Source: Aquilaria yunnanensis (Eukaryota; Streptophyta; Magnoliopsida; Malvales; Thymelaeaceae). From it: 64,000 nucleotides of DNA. Shown here piece after piece: positions 1 through 11,334 of the stretch. The stretch is from contig CM077595.1 in the NCBI GenBank assembly GCA_039654915.1, positions 91,615,501 to 91,679,500 of the forward strand. The letters are read 5' to 3'. The notes beneath the pieces are model-generated. The model ran no database searches, was not told the DNA's origin, and saw nothing but the letters and a program-made list of their open reading frames with translations. The translations under genes were made by a program, and so were the position numbers. Positions within the stretch are counted from its first letter, which is position 1, and each line of letters begins with the position of its first letter.

Positions 1-479
1 TTTGAAAATAAAAGGGGTAAAGTGTAGGTTAGAGCAAACCATAATAGGGTTTTTTTTATATAATTTTCTCTTATAAAAATTACATTTTTAATGAATTATT
101 ATACTTGTATAATATCAAATTTTAAATAAAATTAGTTTTAATTAAAAAACTATAAAAATAAAAATAAGACATTTTAAATTAAGTTGACCTAAAGTAAAAT
201 GAATACTTTTTAATTATTCCCTTAAGTAGCATGATATTTTGTTTGCAAGAAATTGAGCGTGTCAATTACAACGACTGGCCACCCTTGAGATGAAAAAATG
301 TTGTACCTGCAGCAATCATATAGTTTAATGGATCATTCTAAAATATGGGGGTGGTACCAATACCCTATTTTCATGGCTCATCCCAAAACTTTTGTTTTTT
401 GATCAGTTAAGGACCTAAGTCTAGAAATGTAACAAAAGTATACAAAATAAAGAAATTATAATGTAACCTGAACAACAAG
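1..479. other. AT-rich gene-free flank
   Basis: No coding potential or RNA gene is visible. The stretch is AT-rich, with several homopolymer runs. It precedes the minisatellite without a clear boundary signal. Confidence 0.5.
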
Positions 480-2170
480 TTACAGGTATGTAATTCAAGC
501 TAAATGGTATAATATTTAGGTTATACGGTATCGGATTCAGTTAAATAGTATTAGATTCAGGTTCATGTGATATGAAATTCAGATGATATGAGAATTAGGT
601 TGATATGGTATGAGATTTAGGTTTATGTGGTATAAGATTCAGGTGAAGTGGTATGCGATTTAGGTTAACTAGTATGGTATAAGATTTAGGCTGTGGTATA
701 GGATTGAGGTTAAGTGGTGTGAGATTCAGGTTATGTGGTATAAGATTATGGTTGTTGTGGTATAATAATAAGGTAAAATGGTATGAAATTCTAGTTGTTG
801 CGGTATAGGATTTAGGTTAAGTGGTATGAAATTATGGTTAATGTGGTATAGGATTTAGGTTTACTGGTATAATATGAAATTCAGGTTATGGTATAGGATT
901 GAGGTTAAATGGAGTGAGATTCAGGTTGTGTGGTATGAAATTTTAGTTATTGTGGTATAAGAATCAGGTAAAATGGTATAAGATTTTGGTTATTGCAATA
1001 TTGGATTCAGGTTAAGTGGTATGAGAGTATGGTTGTTGGAGTATATGATTCAGGTTAAGTGGTATAGAATTGAGGTTAAGTAGTGTGATATTCAAGTTAT
1101 ATGGTATAAGATTCTGGTTGTTGTGGTATACAAATCAGCTAAAATGGTATGAGATTCTGGTTGTTGCAGTATAGGATTCAAGTTAAGTGGTATAAGATTA
1201 TAGTTGATATGGTATAAGATTCAGGTTAAGTGGTATGTAATTCAGGTTAACTGGTATAGTATAAGATTCAGGTTGCGGTATAGGATTGAGGTTAAGTGGT
1301 GTGAGATTCAGGTTATGTGGTATGAGATTCTGGTTATTGTGGTATATGAATTAAGTAAAATGGTATGAGATTCTAGTTGTTGTGGTATGAGATTCTAGTT
1401 GTTATAGTATAGGATTCAGGTTAAGTGGTATGCAATTCAGGTTAACTAGTATAGTATGAGATTCAAGTTGTGGTATAGGATTGAGGTTAAGTGGTGTGAG
1501 ATTCAGGTTATGTGGTATGAGATTTTGGTTGTTATGGTATAGAAATCAGGTAAAATGGTATGAGATTTTAGTTGTTGTGGTATAAGATTCAAGTTAAGTG
1601 GTATAAGATTATGGTTGTTGTGGTATCGGATTCAGGTTAAATGATATACGATTCAGGTTAACTGGTACGATATGAAATTCAGGTTATGGTATAGGATTGA
1701 GATTAAGTGGTATACGATTCATGTTAAATGGTATGAGATTTAGGTTAAATGGTATGAGCTTCAGGTGCTTGTGGTATGAGATTTAGGTTAAGTGGTATGA
1801 GATTCAGGTTCATGTGGTATGACATTATGGTTGGTATGGTATGGGATTCGGGTTAAGTGGTATGCAATTCAGGTTAAGTGGTATGAGATTCAGGTTAAGT
1901 GGTATGAGATTCAGATTAAATGGTATGTAATTCAGGTGATTATGGTATAGGATTCAGGTTAAGTGGTATGAGATTCAGGTTAAATGGTATGAGATTCGGG
2001 TTAAATAGTATGAAAATCAGGTGTTTGTGGTATGAGATTTAAGTTATTGCGGTATAAGATTCAGGTTCTTGTGGTATAGAATTCAGGTTAAGTAGTATGA
2101 GATTTAGGTTTATGTGGTATAAGATTCAGATTGTTATAGTATAAGATTCAGGTTAAATGGTATGAGATTC
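480..2170. repeat. Degenerate ~20-bp minisatellite (GGTATGAGATTCAGGTTAAG type)
   Basis: About 80 diverged tandem units of roughly 20-21 bp, built on GGTATGAGATTCAGGTTAAG. Variants include GATTATGGTTGTTGTGGTAT and GATTCAGGTTATGTGGTAT, and some show higher-order alternation. No open frame is kept. The GATT..GGTT core resembles the telomere-like units that follow directly, so the two arrays may share an origin; that is inference. Confidence 0.85.
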
Positions 2171-2174
2171 AGAA

Positions 2175-2885
2175 TCAAGATTACATTTAGGGTTAGGGAT
2201 TTAATGTTAGGGTTTAGGAGTAGGGATTAGGCTTTAGAGTTGGGATTAGGGATTAAGCTTAGGGTTAGGATTTAGGACTAAGAGGTTAGGATTAGGATTA
2301 CGTTTAGGGGTTAAAGATTTAGAGTTAGGTTTGGTGTTTAGGGTTAGGGTTTAGGGTTTAGGAATTAAAGTTAAGGATTAGGATTAGGGTTATAGATTAG
2401 GGTAAGGATTAGGATTAGGATTAGGATTATAGATTAAGGTCTAAGATTAGGGTCCAGGGATTAGGGTTTAGAATTAGGTTTATGGTTAGGGTTTAGAATT
2501 AGGGTTAGGGATTATGGTTAGTTTTTAGGGTTAGAGATTAGGGATTAGGCTTTGTATATATTGGAAAAGTTTAGGGTTAGGAATTATGGTTTAAAATTAG
2601 GGTTAGGGTTATGGTTAGTTTTTAGGGTTAGAGATTAGGGATTAGGGATTAGGCTTTTTATATATTGGAAAAGTTTAAGGTTAGGAATTATGGTTAGAAA
2701 TTAGGGTTAGGGTTATGCTTATGGAATAAAGTTTAGGGTTAGGGATTATGGTTAGGAATTAGGGTTAGGGTTGAGGGTTAAGGATTAAGGATTAGGGTTA
2801 GGGATTGGGATTAGGGATTAGGGTTAGAAATTAGGATTAGGGATTAGGATTAAGGATTAGAGTTGGAGTTAGGGTTAGGGATTGA
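2175..2885. repeat. Interstitial telomere-like repeat array
   Basis: Dense degenerate units such as TTAGGGTTAGGGATTAGG and GGGTTTAGGG, all in the G-rich plus-strand sense. The plant telomere unit is TTTAGGG; here it is mixed with GGATTAGG and TTAGGG variants. Two near-copies of a segment ending in TATATTGGAAAAGTTTA (around 2556 and 2651) show a local duplication. The decay and the sequence on both sides argue for an interstitial or subtelomeric array, not a functional telomere. Confidence 0.8.
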
Positions 2886-3329
2886 TCAAACTAACTATCT
2901 TTTCCACATTAATAAGATCAAACTATTAAATTAGGGTCAATTCATTTTAACCTAAGTCATCTTAATTTAAAATAATTTATTTTCTTTTTGCATTTTTTTT
3001 CTTCAAGCCAAATTTATTTAAGAGTTAATATTATGTAGATGCAATAATCCTTTTGAAAATAATTTTTCATATTCTTATTAATTTTTTTATGAGTTTTTAT
3101 AATTTTAAGCATTAAAAAAACATAAAATTTTAATAAAAGTATAAAAAAATGAATATTCAATGAATTATTACACCTACATAATATTAGATTTTTAAATAAA
3201 ATTAGTTCTAGGTAAAAAAAGTAAAAATAAAAAAATATATATTAGATTAAGTTGACTTAAATTAAAATAAATTGACTCTTAATTTGTAGCTAAAACAACA
3301 AATAAAAAAATCAAATAAAAAATAAAAAT
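2886..3329. other. AT-rich spacer
   Basis: AT-rich sequence separating two telomere-like blocks. A segment near 3045-3290 (TTAATATTATGTAGATGCAATAAT... and ATTACACCTACATAATATTAGATTT) forms a loose inverted repeat and may be a decayed MITE. No gene is seen. Confidence 0.4.
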
Positions 3330-3480
3330 TAAGGTTAAGGATTTGGATTGGGGTATTGGGTATAGTGTTAGGGATTAGGATTAGGGTATAGGGTATAGGA
3401 TTAGGGATTAGGGTGTAAGGTTAAGAATTAGGGTTTAGGGTTAGAGATTAAGGTTTTAGGTTACAGATTAAGATTTATAA
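3330..3480. repeat. Second telomere-like block
   Basis: Short run of GGATTAGGGTATAGGG and TAGGGATTAGGG type units, same strand sense as the larger block to the left. Confidence 0.6.
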
Positions 3481-3999
3481 AATAGGTGGCAGATAAGTGT
3501 AATTTAAAAAAAAAATCATTAAGAAACCTGACATTTGCCTTACATTTTAGGAGTTAATACTATTTAATTTTCTTATGTTCATTAGGTTACTTATATGATC
3601 TACAATACTAATTGAATTTGAATAAAATAAACTAGTTATTTATCATTTCTTTGAATGTAAATAACATGTATGCAATTAGTTCAAATTTTTCTAAAATTTT
3701 AAATATTGAAAGTACATAAAAAATTATAAGATAAGTCTTGGAATTTTACTATGTCCACCAAGAACAATTTACTTAAATATGTATTAAGTATTTTAGCACA
3801 TTAATTCAATAAATTTTTGACTTTTTAAAAAGATTAAGCAAATTAAATTATTTAAATAATTGAATAACTAGCCTAAAATTATAATTCTCTGTATTGCCAA
3901 TTTTATCAAATTAATTTGTGTCTAAAACAACAAATAAACAAAAAAAAATAAAACAAAAATACAAATTACCAATGCTGTCAATGACTATTCTGCAAGCAT
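3481..3999. other. AT-rich flank of the retrotransposon insertion site
   Basis: No gene or repeat structure recognised. It ends in the AGAAA target site of the large retrotransposon. Confidence 0.4.
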
Positions 4000-4004
4000 A
4001 GAAA
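4000..4004. repeat. Target-site duplication AGAAA (left, outer element)
   Basis: AGAAA lies immediately left of the TGTGGCAACG element end. The same five bases follow the other end (42065-42069). Five-bp duplications are typical of LTR retrotransposon integration, so 4005-42064 behaves as one integration event plus later nesting. Confidence 0.9.
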
Positions 4005-4609
4005 TGTGGCAACGTCGAGGTCTTCTGGAGTCGCCACCAATCGGTTTACCTAGGTCGATTGGACACCTTAAAATTGGTCTGCGAGAGTTCAGGGATCGGG
4101 AGTACGGTTACGCTAAAACAACTTTGTTATAGCGCCCAAAATTGGCACCTTAGTTGATTTTAATTTTGTTTTGCTTTGCTTTTAGAAAATATTCAGTTAA
4201 TTTTTAAACTAGAAATTTTAACTGAATTAATCGGATGCGGATTTTTAAATTAATTTATATAAAACTTGATACTTCCGAACCATGGACTCTGCCGAGTCAT
4301 TTGGACACGGAAGATTTTGATTCCGAACCATGGACTCTGCCGAGTCATTTGGACACGGAATTTGGTGAAATTTTAAACAATTTTATCCATATTGTAAAAA
4401 TATGGATTTTTATCTTTTTATTTAATTTATTTATTTAAAAAATTTGATATTTTCCAAACCGTAGATCCTGCCGGATCATCCGGATATGGAAATTGATTTA
4501 TCGTAATTATTTAATTCTTATTATTATGAAATTAATTTTTAAATGGTAATTCTTTTTGTTTATGAATGATTTTTAATACTAACTAAAAAATTTATCTTTA
4601 TATTTTTAC

Positions 4610-4850
4610 TTCTTTTTTTACTTTCTTTCTTATCTTTCTTTTATTTTTCTTGTCTTTTCTTTCTTTCTTTTCTTTTTCTTATCTTTTCTTTTATTTTTTT
4701 TTATCTTTCTTTTCTTTTTCTTATCTTTTCTTTTATTTTTTTTTCTTATCTTTCTTTTCTTTCTTATCTTTCTTTTATTTTTCTTTCTTATCTTTCTTTT
4801 ATTTTTCTTATCTTTCTTTTTTTTTTTTTATTTTTTTCTTGTTTAATGAA
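4610..4850. repeat. CTTT-rich pyrimidine microsatellite in LTR
   Basis: Run of TTTCTTTTC/TTATCTTTC units. The matching tract in the right LTR (39020-39420) is about 200 bp longer, the largest difference between the two LTRs. Open frames across it are composition artefacts. Confidence 0.85.
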
Positions 4851-6934
4851 GGATATTTATTATTTAAACAATTACTTAATTTATAAAAGAATTCAAAATT
4901 AATTAATTTTTTTATAAGAAAGTTAATTAATTAATCTTGATATTTATTTTATGTTTATTCAAAAAAAGAAATAAATTAATTAAGAAAGATTTATATTTTA
5001 TGTTATGTTTGTTCTTTTTATTTAATAAAAGATAAACAAAAAAAAAATTATTAAATCAAGATCTTATTTATTCAGTAAAGAAACCAAAAATTATATGTAT
5101 ATTTTAAAATAATAAAAGTCTTAATATTTTATTTTGTTTTATTTTGTTTTGATAAAAGATTAACCAAAAGTAATTGTTTAATTAAGAAAATCAAAAATTT
5201 ATATGTATATTTTAAACAAAAGAAGAAAAGTTTTGATATTTATTTAATTTGTTTTGGAATAAAATATTATTTAACCAAAAAGTTATATGTATTTTAAAAC
5301 AAAAGTTTTGATATTTATATTTTTCTGTATATTCTTTTTTGTTTAATGAAAGATTTTTTTAATTTTAATTTATATCTCTGAAAATATATAAGTCTAAAAT
5401 ATCTAAGAGAAAATTTAAATTTTTATTATTTTCAAAATCATTTGACTAAGATTTTTATAAAGGAAACAAAAATTTATATCTTTTCATTATTTTAAAAAGA
5501 AATAAGTAAAAATATTACTGAATAAAATATTAGCACAAAATTTTTATTCTTTTTATTCTTTTTATTAATAAAGAAAAAAAACTAAAAAGTTATATTTTAT
5601 TATTTTAATAAATAATTAATATATTACTCCAAAGTTTTTTTATTTTTAATAAAGAAAAATTTATTTATATATTTTATTTAAAAATATTTCCAAGCCATGG
5701 ATCCTGGCGGATCATTGGGTCATGGAGTTTTAATTTTTGTTAAATTTTAATTATAATTTTATTGGATTTTTCTTGAATTTTTAATTTTAAAGATATGTTT
5801 AAAAAGAATTGATTTGTATATTTTTTTAGAATTATTTAATCATTTCTATTTATTAATTTTAACAAAAAGGAATAAAAAGTCAACTTTGTTATTTTTAAAG
5901 AAATAATAAAAAATAAAAATATTTGGCTTTTAAAAATGATTTTTTATTAGCCTTAATAATTAATTACAAAATAACCTTCTTTTAATTTTCATTTATTTAT
6001 TTATTAGTAAAGGGTAAAGGTGAATTAAATAAAAATAAAGTGGGGCTTTTTGGCCATCCACTTTAAAAATAAATAATAATAAAGGTTAGCAAAGTTGATT
6101 AAATTAATTAACAACAATAATAAAAATTAGCCAAATTTAATTAATTGTTAACAACAATAATAAAAAGTTAGTCAAGTTAATTAATTAACAACAATAATAA
6201 AAAGTTAGCCAAGTTAATTAATTAATAACAATAATAAAAGTTAGCCAAATTAATTAATTGTTAATTAACCAAATTAATTAAATTAATTAATTAACAACAA
6301 TAATAAAAAGTTAGACAATTTAATTAATTATTAACAACAATAATAATAAAGGTTAGTAAAAATTAGCAAGTTAGTTTTTAGTTGTTAATAACAACAAAAA
6401 AAGAAAAAAGCTTAGTAATAATAGCAATAATAAACAAATAAATAAACAAGTAAAAAAAAGTAAAAGAGTTAATTAATTAATTTTCTGCAAAGACAAAATA
6501 AAAAGGTTAGTGACTTAATAGAAAGAAATTGAAAAGATGATGGGTGAAACAGGGGTTTACCCTTTTGAATTAAAATTTTGAATTCCTGGGAAACGAAAAC
6601 AGAGCACACGCGAGGGAGGAAGGGGGGGCGACGGAGCGCTGCGACGGCGTGACGGTAGCACGGCGGCGGCGTGACGAGACGACGACGGCGGAGTGGGGAG
6701 GCGACGGGCGACGGCGTGACGGCAGCGACGGAGCAAAAGAGAGGAGAGACAGCGAGTGAAACAGAAGAGAGAGAAAGGAAGAAGATGGTCTGATCGTAAG
6801 AAAACAAAGTTTGGGACTTTCTGGGCAGAGGGAGGATAAGCTAGGGAATAAGGCTGTAATTTTATCTTTTTTTAAAACGGAGCTCTAAGCTTTTTCTCTA
6901 TTTTCTTTCTGTATTCAGCACTAAATTTGGAGGC

Positions 6935-6944
6935 CTATTTATAG
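6935..6944 (-). promoter_or_regulatory. TATA box of outer LTR (left copy)
   Basis: The minus strand reads CTATAAATAG, inside a CT-rich/AT-rich promoter-like setting and upstream (in the element's sense) of a GC-rich leader. It is the best candidate for the U3/R border; the right LTR has the same site at 41556-41565. Confidence 0.7.
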
Positions 6945-7437
6945 AGGAAGTTTGGCCGAACTGTTGATGGATAAATTAATAAAAAATTTCAAACTTATCT
7001 TTTAAATTGGTAAAATGACAATTTCAGTCCTTTACGTCTCTCAGCCTCTTGATAAGTTCCTGAAGCTTCTGATTTTGACAATTTTGTCGTTTTCTGTCAA
7101 TTTGGGCCAGAAACGTCGGTCGACCCAAAAATTCATGTGACAAACTACCAAATGCTCCTGGAACTTTCAGAATTTGTCAATTTTTCCCGAAACTTCTTAA
7201 TTTTGTCATTTTTACCTCAAACTTTTAAATTTTGCCATTTTTTTGGAGTTTTCTTTTTTTCTTTCAAATACACACATATATCATTTTAAATCAAATCTTC
7301 ACAAAACAAAAATGTATTTTAAACTAATTAAAATTTTTAGTAATAATAATAATAATAAAAATAATAATTTTTTATTTTCTTTTATTTAATTTCTTTTAAA
7401 AAAATTTTTTATGGTCGGACGAAATTGGGTGTCAACA

Positions 7438-7452
7438 GCTGCCCCCCTTTGC
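7438..7452 (-). promoter_or_regulatory. Polypurine tract of outer element
   Basis: The minus strand reads GCAAAGGGGGGCAGC directly before the TGTTGACACC start of the 3' LTR. This is the expected place and composition for plus-strand DNA priming and fixes the element's orientation. Confidence 0.88.
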
Positions 7453-7499
7453 ATGTTTCATGGGACATGATATATGCAAAGTTAGTTACCAAATTTCGT

Positions 7500-10085
7500 C
7501 CGGCTTAGCTAGGCATTGAAAACCTTTTCGCCGCCTAAATCCTGAGGTTAAGGAACTCTCCTTAGAACCCCGGCGATAGGAGCTCTCCTATCGTTGAAGG
7601 AAAATTGATTGTTTCTGAGGCAAAGGTTCTATCCTTAAAACCTCGGATTGATTGATTGATTTCGAAGCAAAGGTTCCATCCTTAAAACCTCGAATTGATT
7701 GATTGATTTCGAGGCAAAGGTTCCATCCTTAAAACCTTGAATTGATTGATTGATCTCGAGGCAAAGATTTCATCCTTAAAACCTCAGATTGATTGATTGA
7801 TTTCGAGGCAAAGGTTCCATCCTTAAAACCTCGGATTGATTGATTGATGTTGAGGTAAAGGTTCCATCCTTAAAGCCTCGAATTGATTGATTGATGTCGA
7901 GGCAAAGGTTCCATCCTTAAAACCTCGGATCGATTGATTGATTTCGAGGCAAAGGTTCCATCCTTAAAACCTCGGATTGATTGATTGATGTTGAGGTAAA
8001 GGTTCCATCCTTAAAACCTCGAATTGATTGATTGATCTCGAGGCAAAGGTTCCATCCTTAAAACCTCGGATTGATTGATTGATTTCGAGGCAAAGGTTCC
8101 ATCCTTAAAACCTCGGATTGATTGATTGATGTCGAGGTAAAGGTTCCATCCTTAAAACCTCGAATTGATTGATTGATCTCGCGGCAAAGGTTCCATCCTT
8201 AAAACCTCGGATTGATTGATTGATTTCGAGGCAAAGGTTCCATCCTTAAAACCCCGACACTAGGAGCAGTCCTACTGTTGATTGTTTTCGAGACAAAGGT
8301 TCCATCCTTAAAATCCCGACGATAGGAGCAGTCCTACCGTTGATTGTTTTCGAGACAAAGGTTCAATCCTTAAAATCCCGACAATAGGAGCAGTCCTACC
8401 GTTGATTGTTTTCGAGACAAAGGTTCCATCCTTAAAATCCCGACGATGAAAATTGATTATTTTCGAGGCAAAGGTTTCATCCTTAAAACCCCGATGATGA
8501 AAATTGATTATTTTCGAGGCAAAGGTTCCATCCTTGAAACCCTGATGATGAAAATTGATTATTTTCGAGGCAAAGGTTCCATCCTTAAAACCCCGATGAT
8601 GAAAATTGATTGTTTTTGAGGCAAAGGTTCCATCCTTAAAACCCCGATGATGAAAATTGATTATTTTCGAGGCAAAGGTTCCATCCTTAAAACCCTGATG
8701 ATGAAAATTGATTATTTTCGAGGCAAAGGTTCCATCCTTAAAACCCCGATGATGAAAATTGATTGTTTTTTAGGCAAAGGTTCCATCCTTAAAACCCCGA
8801 TGATGAAAATTGATTATTTTCGAGGCAAAGGTTCCATCCTTAAAACCCTGATGATGAAAATTGATTATTTTCGAGGTAAAGGTTCCATCCTTAAAACCCC
8901 GATGATGAAAATTGATTGTTTTTGAGGCAAAGGTTCCATCCTTAAAACCCCGATGATGAAAATTGATTATTTTCGAGGCAAAGGTTCCATCCTTAAAACC
9001 CCGATGATGAAAATTGATTATTTTCTAGGCAAAGGTTCCATCCTTAAAACCCCGATGATGAAAATTGATTGTTTTCGAGGCAAAGGTTCCATCCTTAAAA
9101 CCCTGACGAGGCAAAGGTTTCATCCTTAAAACCCCGATGATGAAAATTGATTATTTTCGAGGCAAAGGTTCCATCCTTAAAACCCCGATGATGAAAATTG
9201 ATTATTTTCGAGGCAAAGGTTCCATCCTTAAAACCTCGGTGATGAAAATTGATTGTTTTCGAGGCAAAGGTTCCATCCTTAAAACCCCGATGATGAAAAT
9301 TGATTATTTTCAAGGCAAAGGTTCCATCCTTAAAACCCCGATGATGAAAATTGATTATTTTCGAGGCAAAGGTTCCATCCTTAAAACCCCGATGATCAAA
9401 ATTGATTTTTTTCGAGGCAAAGGTTCCATCCTTAAAACCCCGATGGTGAAAATTGATTGTTTTCGAGGCAAAGGTTCCATCTTAAAACCCCGATGATGAA
9501 AATTGATTATTTTCGAGGCAAAGGTTCCATCCTTAAAACCCCGATGATGAAAATTGATTATTTTCGAGGCAAAGGTTCCATCCTTAAAACCCCGATGATG
9601 AAAATTGATTGTTTTCGAGGTAAAGGTTCCATCCTTAAAACCCCGACGAGGCAAAGGTTCCATCCTTAAAACCCCGATGACGAAAATTGATTATTTTCGA
9701 GGCAAAGGTTCCATCCTTAAAACCCCGATGATGAAAATTGATTATTTTCGAGGCAAAGGTTCCATCCTTAAAACCTCGGTGATGAAAATTGATTATTTTC
9801 GAGGCAAAGGTTCCATCCTTAAAACCCCGATGATGAAAATTGATTATTTTCGAGGCAAAGATTCCATCCTTAAAACCCCGATGATGAAAATTGATTGTTT
9901 TCGAGGCAAAGGTTCAATCCTTAAAACCCCGATGATGAAAATTGATTATTTTCGAGGCAAATGTTCAATCCTTAAAACCCCGATGATGAAAATTGATTTT
10001 TTTCGAGGCAAAGGTTCCATCCTTAAAACCCCGATGGTGAAAATTGATTTTGAGGCTAAGGAGCTTTCCTTAGGACCTCAAGCGA
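7500..10085. repeat. Tandem hairpin array, 47/51-bp units (outer element)
   Basis: About 50 head-to-tail units. The first half has 47-bp units (CGAGGCAAAGGTTCCATCC core plus GATTGATTGATT); the second half has 51-bp units with GATGATGAAAATTGATT. Each core can fold on itself: GAGG..AAGG pairs with CCTT..CCTC around a short loop. The last unit (10050-10080, GAGGCTAAGGAGCTTTCC...) keeps the pairing with different loop bases. Because 51 is divisible by three, long repetitive frames stay open on both strands (17-residue periods); these are not supported as genes. The matching array in the nested element is at 22000-24760. Confidence 0.9.
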
Positions 10086-10595
10086 AATTTATATGAAAGA
10101 AATTGAAATTGGAATAATTTTCTTCGAAAGTGTGAATTTTCATAATAGGCGAGCGCAAAGAATTACGCTTCGATAAAATGAGTGAATCTTAATGATGACA
10201 ATAACCCTGACAAATTATGTAAGGGGAACGGATGTTTGGAATCAATATTCAAGGTTTATCTAATATTTTCTTCAGTAAATATAGATTCCCTTGTGAGATA
10301 TGTCATCCAAATAAGGTTAAAGCTTAACTACCCCAAAATGTTATGCCTAGTAGACCTAATAGGATGCGTCTCAAGAGTAATAAAAATTACTCTTTACTCA
10401 GCCATTCCATCCTAAAGGCGTTGTTCTATGGTTTTAATATCAGCATGGACGAAGCTATATTATAAAAAAAGAAATTCCCTGAAAAGAAAAACTGAAACGC
10501 GAAAAAAAATGCTGATAATAAAACTAAAGGGCAAGAAAAACGGATCAGATCGCTTCTTTCTTCCACAATACTTCAACAGGGTGAGTAGAGGACCA
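10086..10595. other. Spacer between hairpin array and LOG (outer)
   Basis: Unique-looking sequence conserved in the nested element at about 24760-25273. A plus-strand open frame of 77 codons occurs in both copies but has no recognisable features and lies antisense to the element. It probably acts as the 3' untranslated region of LOG. Confidence 0.45.
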
Positions 10596-11225
10596 TTATG
10601 GGAGTGAACTGGTCGGGAAAGACTGTCGTGTCCAGTCTATCTGAATCATTGCTGGATCTGGTTCAGGAACAAAAGCTTGTATTTTATCTAGCAATTCTTC
10701 AGCAGTTGTTGCGGATATTATGATTCGCCGTGCCACTCTTGATATGAAATTCTTCTGCATAGCATAATCCATAAAAGCTATCAGACCTGTAAAGAAATTG
10801 TTAACATTTAAAAGCCCAATGGGTTTCTTATGCAAATTAAGTTGGGCCATGGAAGCAATTTGAAAGACTTCTCCCAATGTGCCAAAACCACCTGGTAGAG
10901 CGATAAAAGCATCAGCATTTAAAAGCATTTGTAACACACGCTCTTGCAAATTTTTAACCACTAATTCTTCTCCAATCGTGCCCCCAGAAATAAATTTCAG
11001 AGGTCCAGGGATAATGCCCAGAACTTGACTTCCTCCTAGAGATGCTGCTGATGCTACACCTCCCATTAATCCGACACTATCTCCTCCATAAACTAAATGT
11101 ATTTTTCGCTCAGCTAATACTCTACCCAAATGGTTGGCTGCTTTTAAATACTCTTCATCTTTTCCAGGAAAAGCCCCAGAAAATACACAAATACTTCGGG
11201 ATTTACGAGTTGGGGTTTTCTCCAT
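10596..11225 (-). CDS. LOG-like: LOG-family cytokinin riboside 5'-monophosphate phosphoribohydrolase (retrotransposon cargo, older copy)
   Basis: LOG enzymes release active free-base cytokinin from its nucleotide in one step. The ORF gives 209 residues from the chosen start. The family fold is visible: SICVFSGAFPGKDEEY near the N-terminus, the VYGG-SVGLMG phosphate loop (about residues 45-55), and the hallmark PGGFGTLGE (111-119), matching the family PGGxGTxxE with its catalytic Glu, preceded by an Arg in LQERVLQM. I start at the second Met because LOG homology begins just after it; the frame is open for 29 more codons (to 11312), but that part is hydrophobic and unlike LOG. The gene has no introns, whereas plant LOG genes normally have several, which suggests capture from an RNA copy. 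Odd: GGGS of the phosphate loop is GGDS here, a change absent from the nested copy, so activity is doubtful. It lies last in the cargo block, sense to the element. Confidence 0.85.
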   Translation of the reverse strand: MEKTPTRKSRSICVFSGAFPGKDEEYLKAANHLGRVLAERKIHLVYGGDSVGLMGGVASAASLGGSQVLGIIPGPLKFISGGTIGEELVVKNLQERVLQMLLNADAFIALPGGFGTLGEVFQIASMAQLNLHKKPIGLLNVNNFFTGLIAFMDYAMQKNFISRVARRIIISATTAEELLDKIQAFVPEPDPAMIQIDWTRQSFPTSSLP

Positions 11226-11257
11226 TCCTATCCTTACCCTTGTGAGAAAAGAGGATA

Positions 11258-11265
11258 TATTTATA
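11258..11265 (-). promoter_or_regulatory. TATA-like box upstream of LOG (outer)
   Basis: The minus strand reads TATAAATA within ATCTCTATAAATATATCC, about 33 nt before the chosen LOG start. A similar CTTATC..TTCATC-CTATAAAT context precedes NABP-like copies 2 and 3. Confidence 0.45.
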
Positions 11266-11334
11266 GAGATGAAGAGATAAGGCAATAATTTTATTTTCAA
11301 GAATGGATACATTATTGCCAGCTATTCACAGTAG

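Larger units (their letters stand above)
4005..7437 (-). repeat. 3' LTR of outer element
   Basis: 3433 bp; on the minus strand it runs TGTTGACACC...CGTTGCCACA, with TG/CA ends. It matches 38425-42064 apart from scattered substitutions and a length change in the CTTT-rich tract. Inside are AT-rich TTAATT/AACAACAATAATAAAA repeats (6080-6340), a GC-rich patch (about 6600-6760) just downstream of the TATA box, and four copies of a roughly 40-bp TCC...ACCATGGA...GGA motif (near 4272, 4320, 4452 and 5684). Confidence 0.92.

Noticed and set aside
2175..2885. True chromosome end
   Set aside because: Repeats are degenerate and flanked by other sequence on both sides.
4650..4886. Phe/Ser-rich membrane-like ORF (also 39236-39433)
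   Set aside because: Translation of a CTTT microsatellite inside an LTR.
7500..10085. CRISPR-like appearance of regular repeats
   Set aside because: Units are contiguous tandem repeats with near-identical 'spacers', in a plant retrotransposon; no cas genes.
8647..10096. Long repetitive ORFs on both strands (17-residue periods such as MMKIDYFRGKGSILKTP and MEPLPRKQSIFIIGVLR)
   Set aside because: They follow from a 51-bp unit without stop codons. They start and stop with unit variants and occur on both strands, and 47-bp units in the same array destroy the frame. Same for 22980-24607.
10182..10415. 77-residue plus-strand ORF conserved at 24856-25089
   Set aside because: Antisense to the element; conservation is explained by the shared origin of the two elements. 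No motif or start context supports it.
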